The position numbers and the translations under genes are program-made. 64,000 nt of DNA from Drosophila pseudoobscura (Eukaryota; Arthropoda; Insecta; Diptera; Drosophilidae), in assembly GCF_009870125.1 (NCBI RefSeq), contig NC_046681.1, forward strand, positions 6,213,001-6,277,000. The letters run 5' to 3'. Below, piece after piece: positions 1 through 10,600 of this stretch. The stretch's first letter is position 1, and every line of letters begins with the position of its first letter. The notes under the pieces are model-generated. The model was not told the origin of the DNA. It was given only the letters and a program-made list of their open reading frames with translations, and ran no database searches.

Positions 1-132
1 TGTAGTAAGAATATTCTGCAAATTTTTAAATTTGTAGGGCATTATAGTAAAAATACTTGTTAAAAACATTTAGTGTAGGGCTATAGTCTTGGGAATAGTG
101 TTACTGGATCCCGTCTAACAATAAGATTTAGG

Positions 133-138
133 TTTATT
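133..138 (-). terminator. candidate poly(A) signal of GluR-A
   Basis: The plus strand reads TTTATT, which is AATAAA on the minus strand, about 90 nt past the GluR-A stop codon. It is the nearest canonical hexamer downstream of the gene. The hexamer is common in AT-rich DNA, so this is a position-based suggestion only. Confidence 0.45.
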
Positions 139-227
139 TATGGGTTGAAAGAGTATTGTGTTACGAAACATGACTGGAAATAGTTGTAAAAAGTACTAAT
201 GATGCGAATTGTATGCCATTTAAGGTC

Positions 228-3200
228 TTAAGGTACACCATTACTCAATTTGCTGGCGCGTTGGTTCTTAGATGGTTCCATCTGATGGTCCTGATCCATC
301 TCCTCCTGATTATGATGATGGTGATGGCGGTGATGGTGATGATGATGATGATGTCGATGGTGTGGTTGCTCTGGCAGTGGTATAACCTCTGGCTCTTCTT
401 CGGGTTCCAGAACTTCATCCATTTGCGTTGACTTATCCACTTTCCAGACAATTTCCGGTGGAGGAGTTTTCTGGGATTTCAGTGAGAACATGGAGCCTAT
501 TTTCTTCAGCTTATTATGAACCGAAGCCTCAATATCGGGATCGGCCAAGCTCTTAAGGCTCTTCATGGATAATGGCTTCGATGTCGACGAGGGCTTAGAA
601 CGACTTGAACGGGATTTACCGGATTTTGAAGAAGAGCTAGAACTGGAGGATGAGGATGAGCTGCCGGAACCAGAGCTGGTGTGCACTGGCTTTGTGGTAA
701 TCCAAATTTTCATTGCAAAAAAAACTTCCGATCGTAAGGCTTCCTTGAGAGAGATCTGTTTTGGGAAAAGACTTTAATCAAACAGGATTCTGATTTCAGA
801 ATATATTAAATATGACTTACCTTCTCTTCAATGGCCACAGATTTCACATTCCAAAAGAATTCCGTGCATCCTAGAACCATAGCCGAGAGCAGTCCTAATC
901 CCAGGACCAGGAATACACCGCCCACATTCTCCAGACCCAATTCGGGGGTGTCGCCCCCACCATCCTCGCTCTTCTCACAGCTGCCGCCGCCATGCATCTC
1001 CTTCCACCACTTGCGCTTCAGCTCCGCCAGGTTGCCCAGCTCTCCCAGCTTCAGGACTGCTCCACTGATCTGCTTGCGATACGGAGAATCTATGGAAGAA
1101 ATATGGATGTAAAGTCTATCATCTTCTGCTGGTGATAGTGGACTTACTAAAAGGCATTGCAATGCCATAGCTTTTATAGTCCAACCAGCCACCGATCTGC
1201 ACAAGATCGCACTTTCTCTCTACATTGTACTCCAAAGTGGTTGACTCCATCATGAAGGCATAGAGATTCTTGCCCTTCTGCACCCTCTCAACACCTTCGT
1301 CATTTGTTTTGGTAAATACCGATGGACTGGCACTCTCCATGGCGGTCCACATTTTTTGATATGTCGTAAAGTTAGAGTCGCGAAAGAAACCCAAAGTGGA
1401 GCCGCCCAGCATGGCACCATATTTGATCTTGGTCTGGGCAGCCAGATCCTCGGCATTACTGATTGAGTTACCCTGGCGAGAATTGGTCAGAAAGGCAGCC
1501 AAATTGGCTGTATAGGAGTTCAACATCATGAGAGCAAAGAACCACCACATTCCAGTCACTAAACGGGTTGAGGCAGCCCTAAAAAAGGATCATTATATTA
1601 ATGAAAATCCCTGTTAAGAAGCTCCCACCTACTTGGGCAATATATCGCAGCCTTGTCCCATCAACGATCCAATCGACAGCCACGTGGTGTTCATTATCGT
1701 CCAGATATTCTCAACTTCCTCGGGTTCCTTGCAGGGATGCGGATTCTCCCAGTCGTCGGGCGCCATACGGGCCAGAGCGAAGAGCAGCAGCGATATAAAC
1801 AGATATGCCGAACCCATATAGATCCACACATCCAAGGAGAAGGGCGACAGGAATGAGAATAGATCGGTGGGTGGTATGGGCGGCTTTGAGAACAGTATGC
1901 TGATGCCCAGGGTCATAAAGGGTGGCGTAAAATCCACAGCCTGACGTCTGGATGAGGTCATTGTCAGATCACAGATGCCCAGATCAGCATTCTGGGAAGA
2001 AGATGGTTAAAATATATAGTTTATAATTATAAACTCACCCCATCGATTAGTTGCCTAACAATGCCATCCCACAGTTGTGTGGTTGGATTGCGGGATCCAT
2101 ATCTGCCATCGGGTGACATACGGAATTCGTACTTAAAATTTAGCATTTGAGCGATGGCATCTATGAGATCTATGGAGTAGCCCTCGTATCGGGCGTTTCC
2201 ATAGAGCACCTCACCCTCCTCGGGTTCTTTTAGAGTGAGAAAGGGCGCTCCCAAACGGGAGGATATAATAAAGGTTTTGTTGGACAACTTTTGACCCACT
2301 CGCTTTTCGCTTTCCTCATCATCGTTGAGGATATCCAAACCATTGACGGGATCCCAGGTGGCCAGATCCAAATATCCACCGGCATTCACTTCCATGAAGC
2401 GTAAGGTGAAGAAGCTTCGCTGGCCGTACTCATTAAAATCAATGCGACCCGTCGAGGCCTCATCAGACCGCTAAAAAATATAGATCTTTCAAGAGAGAAT
2501 ATCTTTGATGGGTTCAACATACATTCTCTTACCGCTTTCATAAACTCTATAATACGTCTACCATGGGGCCAGGACTTTTTCCTTTTGCATTCCACCTCAG
2601 GGGCTGTCAGTTCTTCGAGAATTCCCAGTTCCGTCAAACCCTTGGAGAACAGCCAGACTGCATCGTTGAGGAGTATCATCAGTGTCTTAACCCGACCTGG
2701 ATCTACTTTGTAGTATCGTCCGTCTCTTTTCTCATGCTCTTCCCAATCGTGTACCACATTCTTGATGTGAAAATCTGTGGGATCCATCAGACGAACTGTC
2801 GTTATGTTTGCATCCACGCCAGAGAGTTCACCGAAGTCCATAGTGTGTGTGTCCAGAAGGGGTATGAAGACACTCTGCAAAGAATATAGTCGTTACTAGG
2901 TTCTATAATACATCTTTCTATCTAACTCCACCTGATATTCCCCCAACATTTTCAGTTCGTTTGCCTGTTGCAAGAGGCTCAATAGATTCGAGGGCGAACA
3001 GTGCACAATCAAACAATTATCTGTGGATAGTTTAATTTCCTTTAAAAATGGTCTGTAGTCCTCATCTGGACCAAGCTGTTTCATTGTAGTGGGCATGTTG
3101 CTGGGTTCACCGATTTGTAAAATATCCTGCAATTGTTGGAGCTCTAAAAGGGAGAACAAATTTAGATTATCATTTTACATAAAGAGGATCTAGATACCTC

Positions 3201-3869
3201 TATCCGATTCATAGATAATCGTAAAACTTCGCCAGCCAAAACTCTGTACTATTTCTGCAAATCCTTGGGATAGCAATAGGTTATCGGGATGTACATTCAG
3301 GGTCATGGTGGAGTGCTGGCGATCTGGTATGGACTCATTGGGCAGCCAATCGTAGACAATGTGGGGTATGTCTAGGGTATTGCAAATCGAGGCAATAATA
3401 TCTAAAAGAGATTAAAAAAATATTGTATTTTCTTGAATTTTGGATAAGTTGTTTCTGTATTTACCCGAACTACTGCCTGTACTGGGTCCAAAAATGGCTA
3501 TAACCCCTTGGGAAATCAAATTGCAAACTGAAAGAAGACCGATTACAGAGAATACTTCGAGAAAGTTCATTATTTCTTACCCATCTTTTCCATAATAAAA
3601 CTATCGTCCGTATTGGCATACACCACAGTCGGAACAAGTTCTATATTTCGTTCCAATATATTTGCCCGATCCACTGCTGTGCGAAATGCAATTTCTGCTT
3701 CATCCTTGTCCGATGTAAAGATGCTGCCTAGAAAATGAGTGCAAAAATGTACGCAGCCCTTGAGACAGTGACCCAATTTCGTGCGAAACTTACCCACCAT
3801 AAACTGCTGTCTAGCTCTGGCTAATGACAGCAGAATCAGCACTAAATATATATTAAATAATGACCACAT
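228..3869 (-). CDS. GluR-A: kainate-type ionotropic glutamate receptor subunit, 1020 aa, 11 exons
   Basis: This gene encodes a glutamate-gated cation channel subunit of the plasma membrane. Exons, from 5' to 3': 3869-3794, 3727-3581, 3527-3465, 3401-3198, 3143-2932, 2874-2533, 2470-2039, 1991-1633, 1578-1148, 1089-821, 755-228. All introns are GT..AG and the exons sum to 3063 nt in frame. Residues 1-20 look like a signal peptide, and an amino-terminal domain runs to about residue 395. S1 ends with [10 protein letters not shown], where T502 and R507 are the expected ligand contacts. M1 lies near residue 545, the pore loop is SLMGQGCD (Gly at the Q/R site, Q605 after it), SYTANLAAF is at 633-641, the S2 glutamate is E723, and M4 is about 808-835. 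The tail of about 170 aa is unusually long, with a serine run and a histidine run. It faces away from GluR-B and GluR-C. It could correspond to one of the fly genes GluRIID, GluRIIE, Grik or KaiR1D; I cannot tell which. Confidence 0.93.
305..365 (-). repeat. coding CAT/GAT trinucleotide array (His run) in the GluR-A tail
   Basis: An imperfect ATG/GAT-type trinucleotide repeat is read on the minus strand as two histidine blocks (8 and 5 residues) separated by arginine, near the C-terminus of GluR-A. A second low-complexity run, about twelve serines, lies at roughly 640-685. Both are inside the predicted cytoplasmic tail, and such arrays expand and contract readily. Confidence 0.8.
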
Positions 3870-4416
3870 TTTATGAACTAGAGCTTGGGGTTTTCCATTT
3901 GAAGTAGGAGATTATTCCTAATGGTTTTTTCGCCTGATGATGTAAAACTTGCAGCGCGACAATATTTCGACACAATATGCAAACTGTGTTGCTCGGAGGT
4001 CTGCAATGCAATGAGAGCTAAATCCGAATCGGAATCGGAATTAGAGCTATGCTAAAATTAAAAGCAGTTCAGCGGATATACACGAGAGAGAGAGAGCACC
4101 CTCTGGGGTTTGTTTTGCTCAACATATTCTAAACAATTACGGATCATAGGAATCTTAAAGAGAAAGAGTGATCTACTTGGATCGTGGCCAATAAAGTGTT
4201 GTCTCTCATTGAGATAAATATTTCATGTTTTAATGCTCGTACTACACTTAGACTTAAATTTGAAAATTGTCGCGAAATTGTGACAGATCATCAGTTCTGG
4301 ATGATGGTTCTTCCGGTGTGAAGGTAGTGCTTCGGAAATTCCACAGTTTTCGGCAGCAAATTGTTCTTAGATTTGTCTTTGAAAGCGCTTCTAAGTTCGA
4401 TCTTCTGCTTCAAAGC
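3870..4416. other. intergenic gap with GA-rich stretch upstream of GluR-A
   Basis: This 547 bp separates the start of GluR-A from the end of CFAP299-like a, both on the minus strand. It must hold the GluR-A promoter. A short GAGAG run at about 4085-4098 resembles GAGA-factor sites, which is a weak inference. No reading frame or RNA gene is apparent. Confidence 0.5.
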
Positions 4417-5193
4417 TTATACCTTCTTGCGTACTAGATGGTCGTAGAACACCACATATCCTAATTTGGGAGAGTAAACCATCGATCTTTTGGCATTTCT
4501 CGAATACAAATTAGCCTGGCCACCGACTGTGATAATCTTATGATCGCCCTTGTGCATAAACAACAGACCAAAGTGATGATCGTGCATCACCAAATAGTTA
4601 TCGCTGTGCGTATACTTGACCATATTGTAGCGTGCATTCGAATAGCTCAAATGATGGGCCATGGGCCTCACACGACAACGGCCCTCAAAGACGCACTTCC
4701 AGTCAATTTTCTTGGTATCGCTGCCGCCCATGCGCCAACTGCTGTCCAGATCTATGTAACCAGAGATCTCATAACCATCACTGGATATATATGAAGTAAA
4801 CACTATGGTCTGTGAAGAGCCATCATCATTTATCTTAGCAAATATGTCTAAGTAGCACCGCAAACTTACCGATAAATACTTATTCAAGTTGGGTACTTCG
4901 CGTCGCTTAAACTCTAGCAGCACTGGATCATTGTTCGAGGGTGACATAAAGTCGCCCAACAGCCCCATCGCGGTAGTCTTTGGTCTGATGGCCTGTTCGG
5001 CAATAAGCACACGTCTATCGAACTCATCGTTGTCGTAGGGGACCTTGGTGGTGCGGTATCCCAGCTGTACAATAGATTTGATGATCTTTTGGTTGCTCAG
5101 AAAGCGTTCATCGTCTGCAGTGGCAAAGGAGTTGATGTAATCATTGTATGTATCGAATTCTAAGACACTAAAGTCCACTTGATGACTGCCCAT
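4417..5193 (-). CDS. CFAP299-like protein a (C4orf22 family), 238 aa after splicing
   Basis: It resembles CFAP299 (C4orf22), a cilia and flagella associated family of about 230 aa. Family marks are an N-terminal FDTYNDYINSF segment, an EISGYIDL motif in the middle and the C-terminal VVFYDHLVRKKV, which matches the family's conserved YDHxxRRK end. A single frame is open for 258 codons, but a GTAAGT donor at 4869 and a CACAG acceptor at 4810 define a 60 bp phase-0 intron with no stop. It sits exactly where paralogue b has its intron. Splicing gives exons 5193-4870 and 4809-4417 and 238 aa, the family's usual length. The gene is divergently paired with paralogue b. By family it probably acts in the sperm axoneme; the exact molecular role is unknown. 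Confidence 0.8.
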   Translation of the reverse strand: MGSHQVDFSVLEFDTYNDYINSFATADDERFLSNQKIIKSIVQLGYRTTKVPYDNDEFDRRVLIAEQAIRPKTTAMGLLGDFMSPSNNDPVLLEFKRREVPNLNKYLSVSLRCYLDIFAKINDDGSSQTIVFTSYISSDGYEISGYIDLDSSWRMGGSDTKKIDWKCVFEGRCRVRPMAHHLSYSNARYNMVKYTHSDNYLVMHDHHFGLLFMHKGDHKIITVGGQANLYSRNAKRSMVYSPKLGYVVFYDHLVRKKV

Positions 5194-5925
5194 TTCGTGG
5201 TGTAAGAAGTGTTCAGTGTTTTTGGGTGAATTTTGGTGTAATTATTTTTTAGTTTATTTTTGTGTGTTTAACTGTTGTAGTGTTTCTGTTTGTTGTAGTA
5301 TTTTTTGTGATATTGTGTATTTTTGATGGAAAAATCCGAGACTATATGCCTAATATAGATGTTCCTGGACAGTAGAAAGCAAACCTCAACCAATCCAAAC
5401 CATTTGCATGCGGTAACTCTAAGTTGAGGTTCCTCTTTGGCTATGCGTCATGCGGCAGCGCCCCTCATTCTTCATTTATTCCAATGAAAATTGTAAAAGG
5501 AAAGGGTTTTCCCTTACATTTGATCAAAATATATTTCATATTTGAATTAAATATTAATTTTACTGGCGATTAATTGCACTATGTTTGTATTTGGCTGTGT
5601 TTCCTTTTACTACGCCACAAATCTCTGAGTTTATGGCTATAAGTGTGCCGCGTCTTGCGTCAGCGCCCCTCGGTCTGCACTTTTTCCTGGGATAACAGCC
5701 TTTATCTTGGTTTAATATTATAATATTTCTCTTTACATCTCTATTTGATATAAACATATCTGAGATCTGGGCGGCATGGGAATAGTCGTATCCCCTCTGT
5801 TGTTTTTTTTTATATTACATCTAATACTAGTACTTCATCAAATATTATCCCCTATATCGTTATTTCTACACTAGTTTTCATCAACAAATATCTTTATTGA
5901 AATCAACAAAATCCAGAGCAAAACC
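5194..5925. promoter_or_regulatory. shared upstream region of the divergent CFAP299-like pair
   Basis: This 732 bp lies between the start codons of two head-to-head paralogues, so it should contain both promoters. It carries two copies of a GC-rich 22-nt block at 5445-5466 and 5650-5671, matching at 20 of 22 positions and ending in CAGCGCCCCTC, within otherwise AT-rich DNA. A short flanking motif (GGCTAT) also precedes both copies. I see no other gene here. Confidence 0.55.
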
Positions 5926-7047
5926 ATGTCTTACGACAGTTCAACGTCCACACCTGATGGATGGGGTGGACCCCGGCCGAGTTTTACATTGTCTGTCGAT
6001 AGTCGCTCCCTTGGAGCGCCCATGCCTAGCCTGGCATCAGTTTTTGGTAGTGACTCACACTGGTATAATACGGTTACTTTAAGCGGATCTCGTTCTGGCA
6101 GCAGTTCAAGGGGAACAGTTGGAAAATCCATCCCTAGTTGGATATCTGGCCTGCGTTCGAAACGGCCAAGTATAACTCGCTTGATCCAAAAAAATTACGA
6201 AAATGCTGTCGATTTCAGATCAGTAGAGAGCAAGCTTAATATCAGCACACTATCTCACATTTCTCTGCCAATGGAAAAGCCAAGCGAAACGTTGGCCAAA
6301 AAAGAAAGGCTAATGGCGGAAACTGTAGCCAAATACGACTATGAAGACTATCTAAATACGTTTGTCAAGTTGGAGGACAGAAGGTACTTGACAAGTGAAC
6401 GGGTCATGCAGATGTTAGTGCCGTTTAGAGTCATTCCCGGGAAGATTTTGTTGAGCGAATCCAAGTTTCAGATGGAACAAGCAAAAGGTCCTCTGGGGGC
6501 TCACTATATTCTCACGCAGAATACTATTGCCAATGATCCACTGGCCATAGCACTGGCCGAGCGCGAGAAACTCAATGCCGTTAAAGAGATTTCGGTAAGA
6601 GTATTCGGATTATTTATAATATATATTACCAAATTATATTCCCAAATTCCCACCTAGAGCATTATATTTATAAGCACTCGTGACTCCAAGGGCTTTAGCA
6701 TATCCGGCTATATTGACTATGAACAGAGTTTGCGGCACTGCAAGTTGGGCTATTCTTCGGCACACGATTGGGTCAATATTTTTGCCGGTAATCAGCGTCT
6801 CGAGCCGAACGAAAACGACCTGAGTTTCATCACATGGAAGACGGGCAAAGTCTTTTACAATAATTCGGATAATTACAAGATTATTCCGGACGCCATGAAG
6901 GGTTTGTGTTTCCAGCACAAGGGCGATGGTTGTGTGATTCTTATTGAAAAGCGCATGACTGAGGATAATCCAAACTGCAGTTTTGTGGAATCAGCAAAGA
7001 ATGGTTCGATCATTATCTATGATCATAAAATAAGGCGAAAAAATTGA
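5926..7047 (+). CDS. CFAP299-like protein b with long N-terminal extension, 352 aa
   Basis: This is the second CFAP299 (C4orf22) family member. Exon 1 is 5926-6594 and exon 2 is 6658-7047. The 63 bp intron starts GTAAGA, ends CCTAG and is phase 0. The conserved core starts near residue 135 (KYDYEDYLNTF), continues with the GFSISGYIDY motif in exon 2 and ends IIIYDHKIRRKN. About 130 residues of Ser/Gly/Arg-rich sequence precede the core and have no counterpart in paralogue a. The ATG at 5926 is the first in frame and has CAAAACC just before it. The core is strongly diverged from paralogue a, so the duplication is old. A flagellar or testis role is inferred from the family. Confidence 0.8.
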
Positions 7048-7276
7048 TGTGACATTAAACGAAATGCAATGAGTCTTATTTTTATGATCTGTTTATTCAA
7101 ATTACTCTCGACAGCTCTTTGGAGATCATATCAAACCTCTTGGTAGATCAAAAAGGCTGCCATAAACCAAAACAATATCAAGAACATCATAATATTTGGC
7201 ACACACAATCGCGAAGAAGAGCCTCGGACAAAACAAAATAATCGAGCAGCAATAGGTCAGAGCACAACCAGACTAG

Positions 7277-7558
7277 ACCAGACTGGCTGATGCCGCCTAC
7301 GTCACCGACAAGCGTCATAAAGAATCTCAGGAGAGCATAAAAGAAACCATACGTATATCTAGTAAAGTTCAGAGAGAACTGGAGAGAGTGTTCCCCATTC
7401 ACGACCAACATTCAAAGGGGACCGTCAGTAGGCGTTTAAAGCGCTCCAAGACTGGATGCTGCCGTCGCGTAGAAATAAATTCACAAAAATATATTTTAAA
7501 AATTCTACTTTACGTAATTTTGTGTGTGTTTTGGTTTGTGTGTGCCGTCTATATGTAG
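7277..7558 (+). other. ATG-less 93-codon reading frame ending in a hydrophobic segment; possible gene remnant
   Basis: A stop-free frame runs from just after a TAG (7274-7276) to TAG at 7556-7558 with no usable start codon. It reads as a charged, helix-prone stretch (KESQESIKETIRISSK), a basic patch (SRRLKRSKTGCCRR) and a C-terminal hydrophobic run of about 20 residues. That order is reminiscent of tail-anchored SNARE-like proteins. Two upstream open stretches in the other frames (about 7054-7233 and 7146-7292) would fit a frameshifted remnant. The hydrophobic end is T-rich and could arise by chance, so no function is claimed. Confidence 0.25.
7474..7479 (+). terminator. AATAAA hexamer downstream of CFAP299-like b
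   Basis: A canonical poly(A) hexamer lies about 430 nt after the CFAP299-like b stop and 168 nt before the GluR-B start. It could end transcripts of CFAP299-like b or of the uncertain 7277-7558 frame. Confidence 0.4.
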
Positions 7559-7646
7559 TTGAGTATTGAAAAAACGAAATGGCCGCTGCATTTAGAAAAT
7601 TCAATTAGTTTCGAGTGTTTTTGTTTTTGGAAGCCAAAAAAGTAAA

Positions 7647-10600
7647 ATGCATTTCTGTCCAGTCTACATTTATGCCTTTGTATTATTCAAAACGATTTTG
7701 GCCCTGAGTGGCGATGGTCGTAATGAAATCACAGTGGGTAGGTCTTCAGTCATTCATTCGAATGATTTATTCAATCATTTCCGTTCTGTTTAGGTGCCAT
7801 TTTCTATGAAAATGAAAAGGAAATCGAACTCAGTTTCGATCAGGCATTTCGTGAGGTCAATAATTTGAAATTCGCGGAACTGCGTTTTGTCACTATCAAG
7901 CGATATATGCCATCGAATGATAGTTTCCTGCTACAACAGATTAGTGAGTATCGATCTTGAAGAGAACATGGCCATCGTAAACTTATGAGAAATTCATCTT
8001 CCGTGTAGCTTGTGAACTGATTTCCAATGGCGTTGCGGCTATTTTCGGACCAAGTTCAAAGGCAGCTAGTGGTACGTTCACGTTTCTCTCTAAGGCTGAA
8101 GACATATGTTCTATTCTGGTTGTTCTCTTTTCTTTTTTTTTGTTGTAGATATTGTGGCGCAAATTGCAAACACGACCGGCATTCCACATATAGAATACGA
8201 TCTGAAACTGGAGGCTACGCGTCAGGAGCATTTAAATCATCAGATGTCTGTGAATGTGGCACCCACCTTGTCCGTTCTATCGCGTGCCTACTTTGAGATC
8301 ATCAAAACGAACTATGAATGGCGCACCTTTACACTCATCTACGAAACGCCAGAGGGTCAGCTATACCATCAGTCAGATACCCTTTAATCTCTCATTCTGT
8401 ATCTCTTATAGGTCTAGCACGCCTACAAGATCTTATGAACATTCATGCTCTTAACAGCGACTACGTAAAGCTCAGAAATCTGGCAGACTATGCAGGGGAC
8501 TATCGAGTCTTATGGAAAGAGGCAGATGAGACCTTCCATGAACATCGCATCATATTGGATTGTGAGCCGGGAACATTGAAGGAATTACTCAAGATCTCTG
8601 TGGATTTCAAGTTACAGGGACCCTTTAGGGTAGCCTATCCATTGGAAAAATATCAATATCTATTATTAAAAATTATGATATTTCTAGAACTGGTTCCTCA
8701 CACATCTGAATACGCATAGTTCTGGATTAAAGGATATTTATAATGAAGATTTCAAGGCAAATATCACATCAGTGCGTTTGAAAATCGTGGATCCCAATCC
8801 CTTTGAGAGGAAAAAGACCCGCATTAGCAGAGTGGATGTAAGTTTGTACTAGAGTTCTGAATGAACTGGAAACCGAATCGATTCTGTGGGACTCAGCATT
8901 AGCTTCGTTTGCTCAGCTATAATCTGCGTCTCAGCATTCTCATTATATAAAAACGATTTTTCAAAAAGAAGCGTGTATATCTAAAAACTTCGTTTTTTTA
9001 CTCGCTCACTCACTATTGAATTTTAATTTTCTGGTAGAGAGAAAGAGAAAGCAACAAACAAATCTTGTCAGTTTTTATCCGCAGTGCTCGCACTCGGTTC
9101 AGTTTGTATGTAAAGACATCAAAAATCCTCTCTCACATATTCTATCCTTAGCAAATACTAGGAAACCAAACGATGCTACCCATACTCATCTACGATGCTG
9201 TTGTGCTGTTTGCCAATTCGGCCAGGAATATTATAGCTGCCATGCAGCCCTATCATCCACCAAATAGACACTGTGGCAGTCCAAATCCTTGGATGCTGGG
9301 ACCCTTTATAGTCAATGAAATGAAAACAATATCGGAGGATGATGTGGAGCCGCATTTCAAGACGGAAAACATGAAACTAGATGAAAACGGACAGCGTACA
9401 CAGTTCAATCTGGAGATCTACAAGCCCACTGTGAACGAGCCTTTGATGATCTGGACACCGGATAATGGGATAAAGAGGCGTCACATTAGTCTGGATCTAG
9501 GGGACTCGGGTTCCACACAGGATTTCTCGGTGCAAAGGAAGGTCTACACTGTTGTCACGCACTATGAAGAGCCATATTTTATGATGAAGTATGAAGCCAA
9601 AGCAGTCTGTGGATGTTTTTTCAAGTGTTTTCTACTTCTTTCTTTTAGGGAAGATCATGAGAACTTCAGAGGTCGCGAAAAATACGAAGGCTATGCTGTG
9701 GATCTCATCAGTAAATTGTCAGAGCTTTTGGAATTTGATTATGAGTTTATGATTGTCAATGGCAATGGCAAATACAATTCAGAGACCAAGCAATGGGATG
9801 GCATTATAAGAAAACTAATAGATCACGTGGGTAACAAAAAGAAAACTATAGAAATATGTTCTTAATTTGAGTTCCAACCACAGCATGCCCAAATAGGAGT
9901 CTGCGACCTGACCATCACCCAACTTCGACGCTCTGTAGTGGACTTTACGGTTCCCTTTATGCAGTTGGGGATCAGTATACTGCACTACAAGAGTCCTCCA
10001 GAGCCAAAGAACCAATTTGCCTTCCTAGAACCCTTTGCTGTGGAGGTCTGGATCTACATGATCTTTGCACAGCTGGTGATGACTTTGGCTTTTGTGTTGA
10101 TAGCCAGGTGAGAGTCCTTATGAGATCGGCTTGTATGCCTTATAATTCAAAGTTCTTTTTGTAGACTTTCCTATCGCGAATGGTTGCCACCAAATCCGGC
10201 CATCCCGGACCCCGATGAATTGGAAAATATATGGAATGTAAACAACTCCACGTGGCTTATGGTGGGATCTATCATGCAACAGGGTTGCGATATACTCCCC
10301 AGGTTGGACATGGTATTCTAAAGAAAAAAGATCATAAGATGATCATTATTTTGTTTTATTTTCAGAGGCCCTCACATGCGAATTCTCACGGGAATGTGGT
10401 GGTTCTTTGCTTTGATGATGCTCAGTACCTACACTGCTAATTTGGCTGCCTTTTTGACCAGTAACAAATGGCAGAGTACCATCAAAGATTTACAGGGTCT
10501 CATTGAACAGGATGAAGTGAAGTACGGCAGCATGCGTGGTGGCAGTACTTCGCTGTTCTTTTCGGAATCGAATGAGACCGACTATCAGAGGGCCTGGAAT

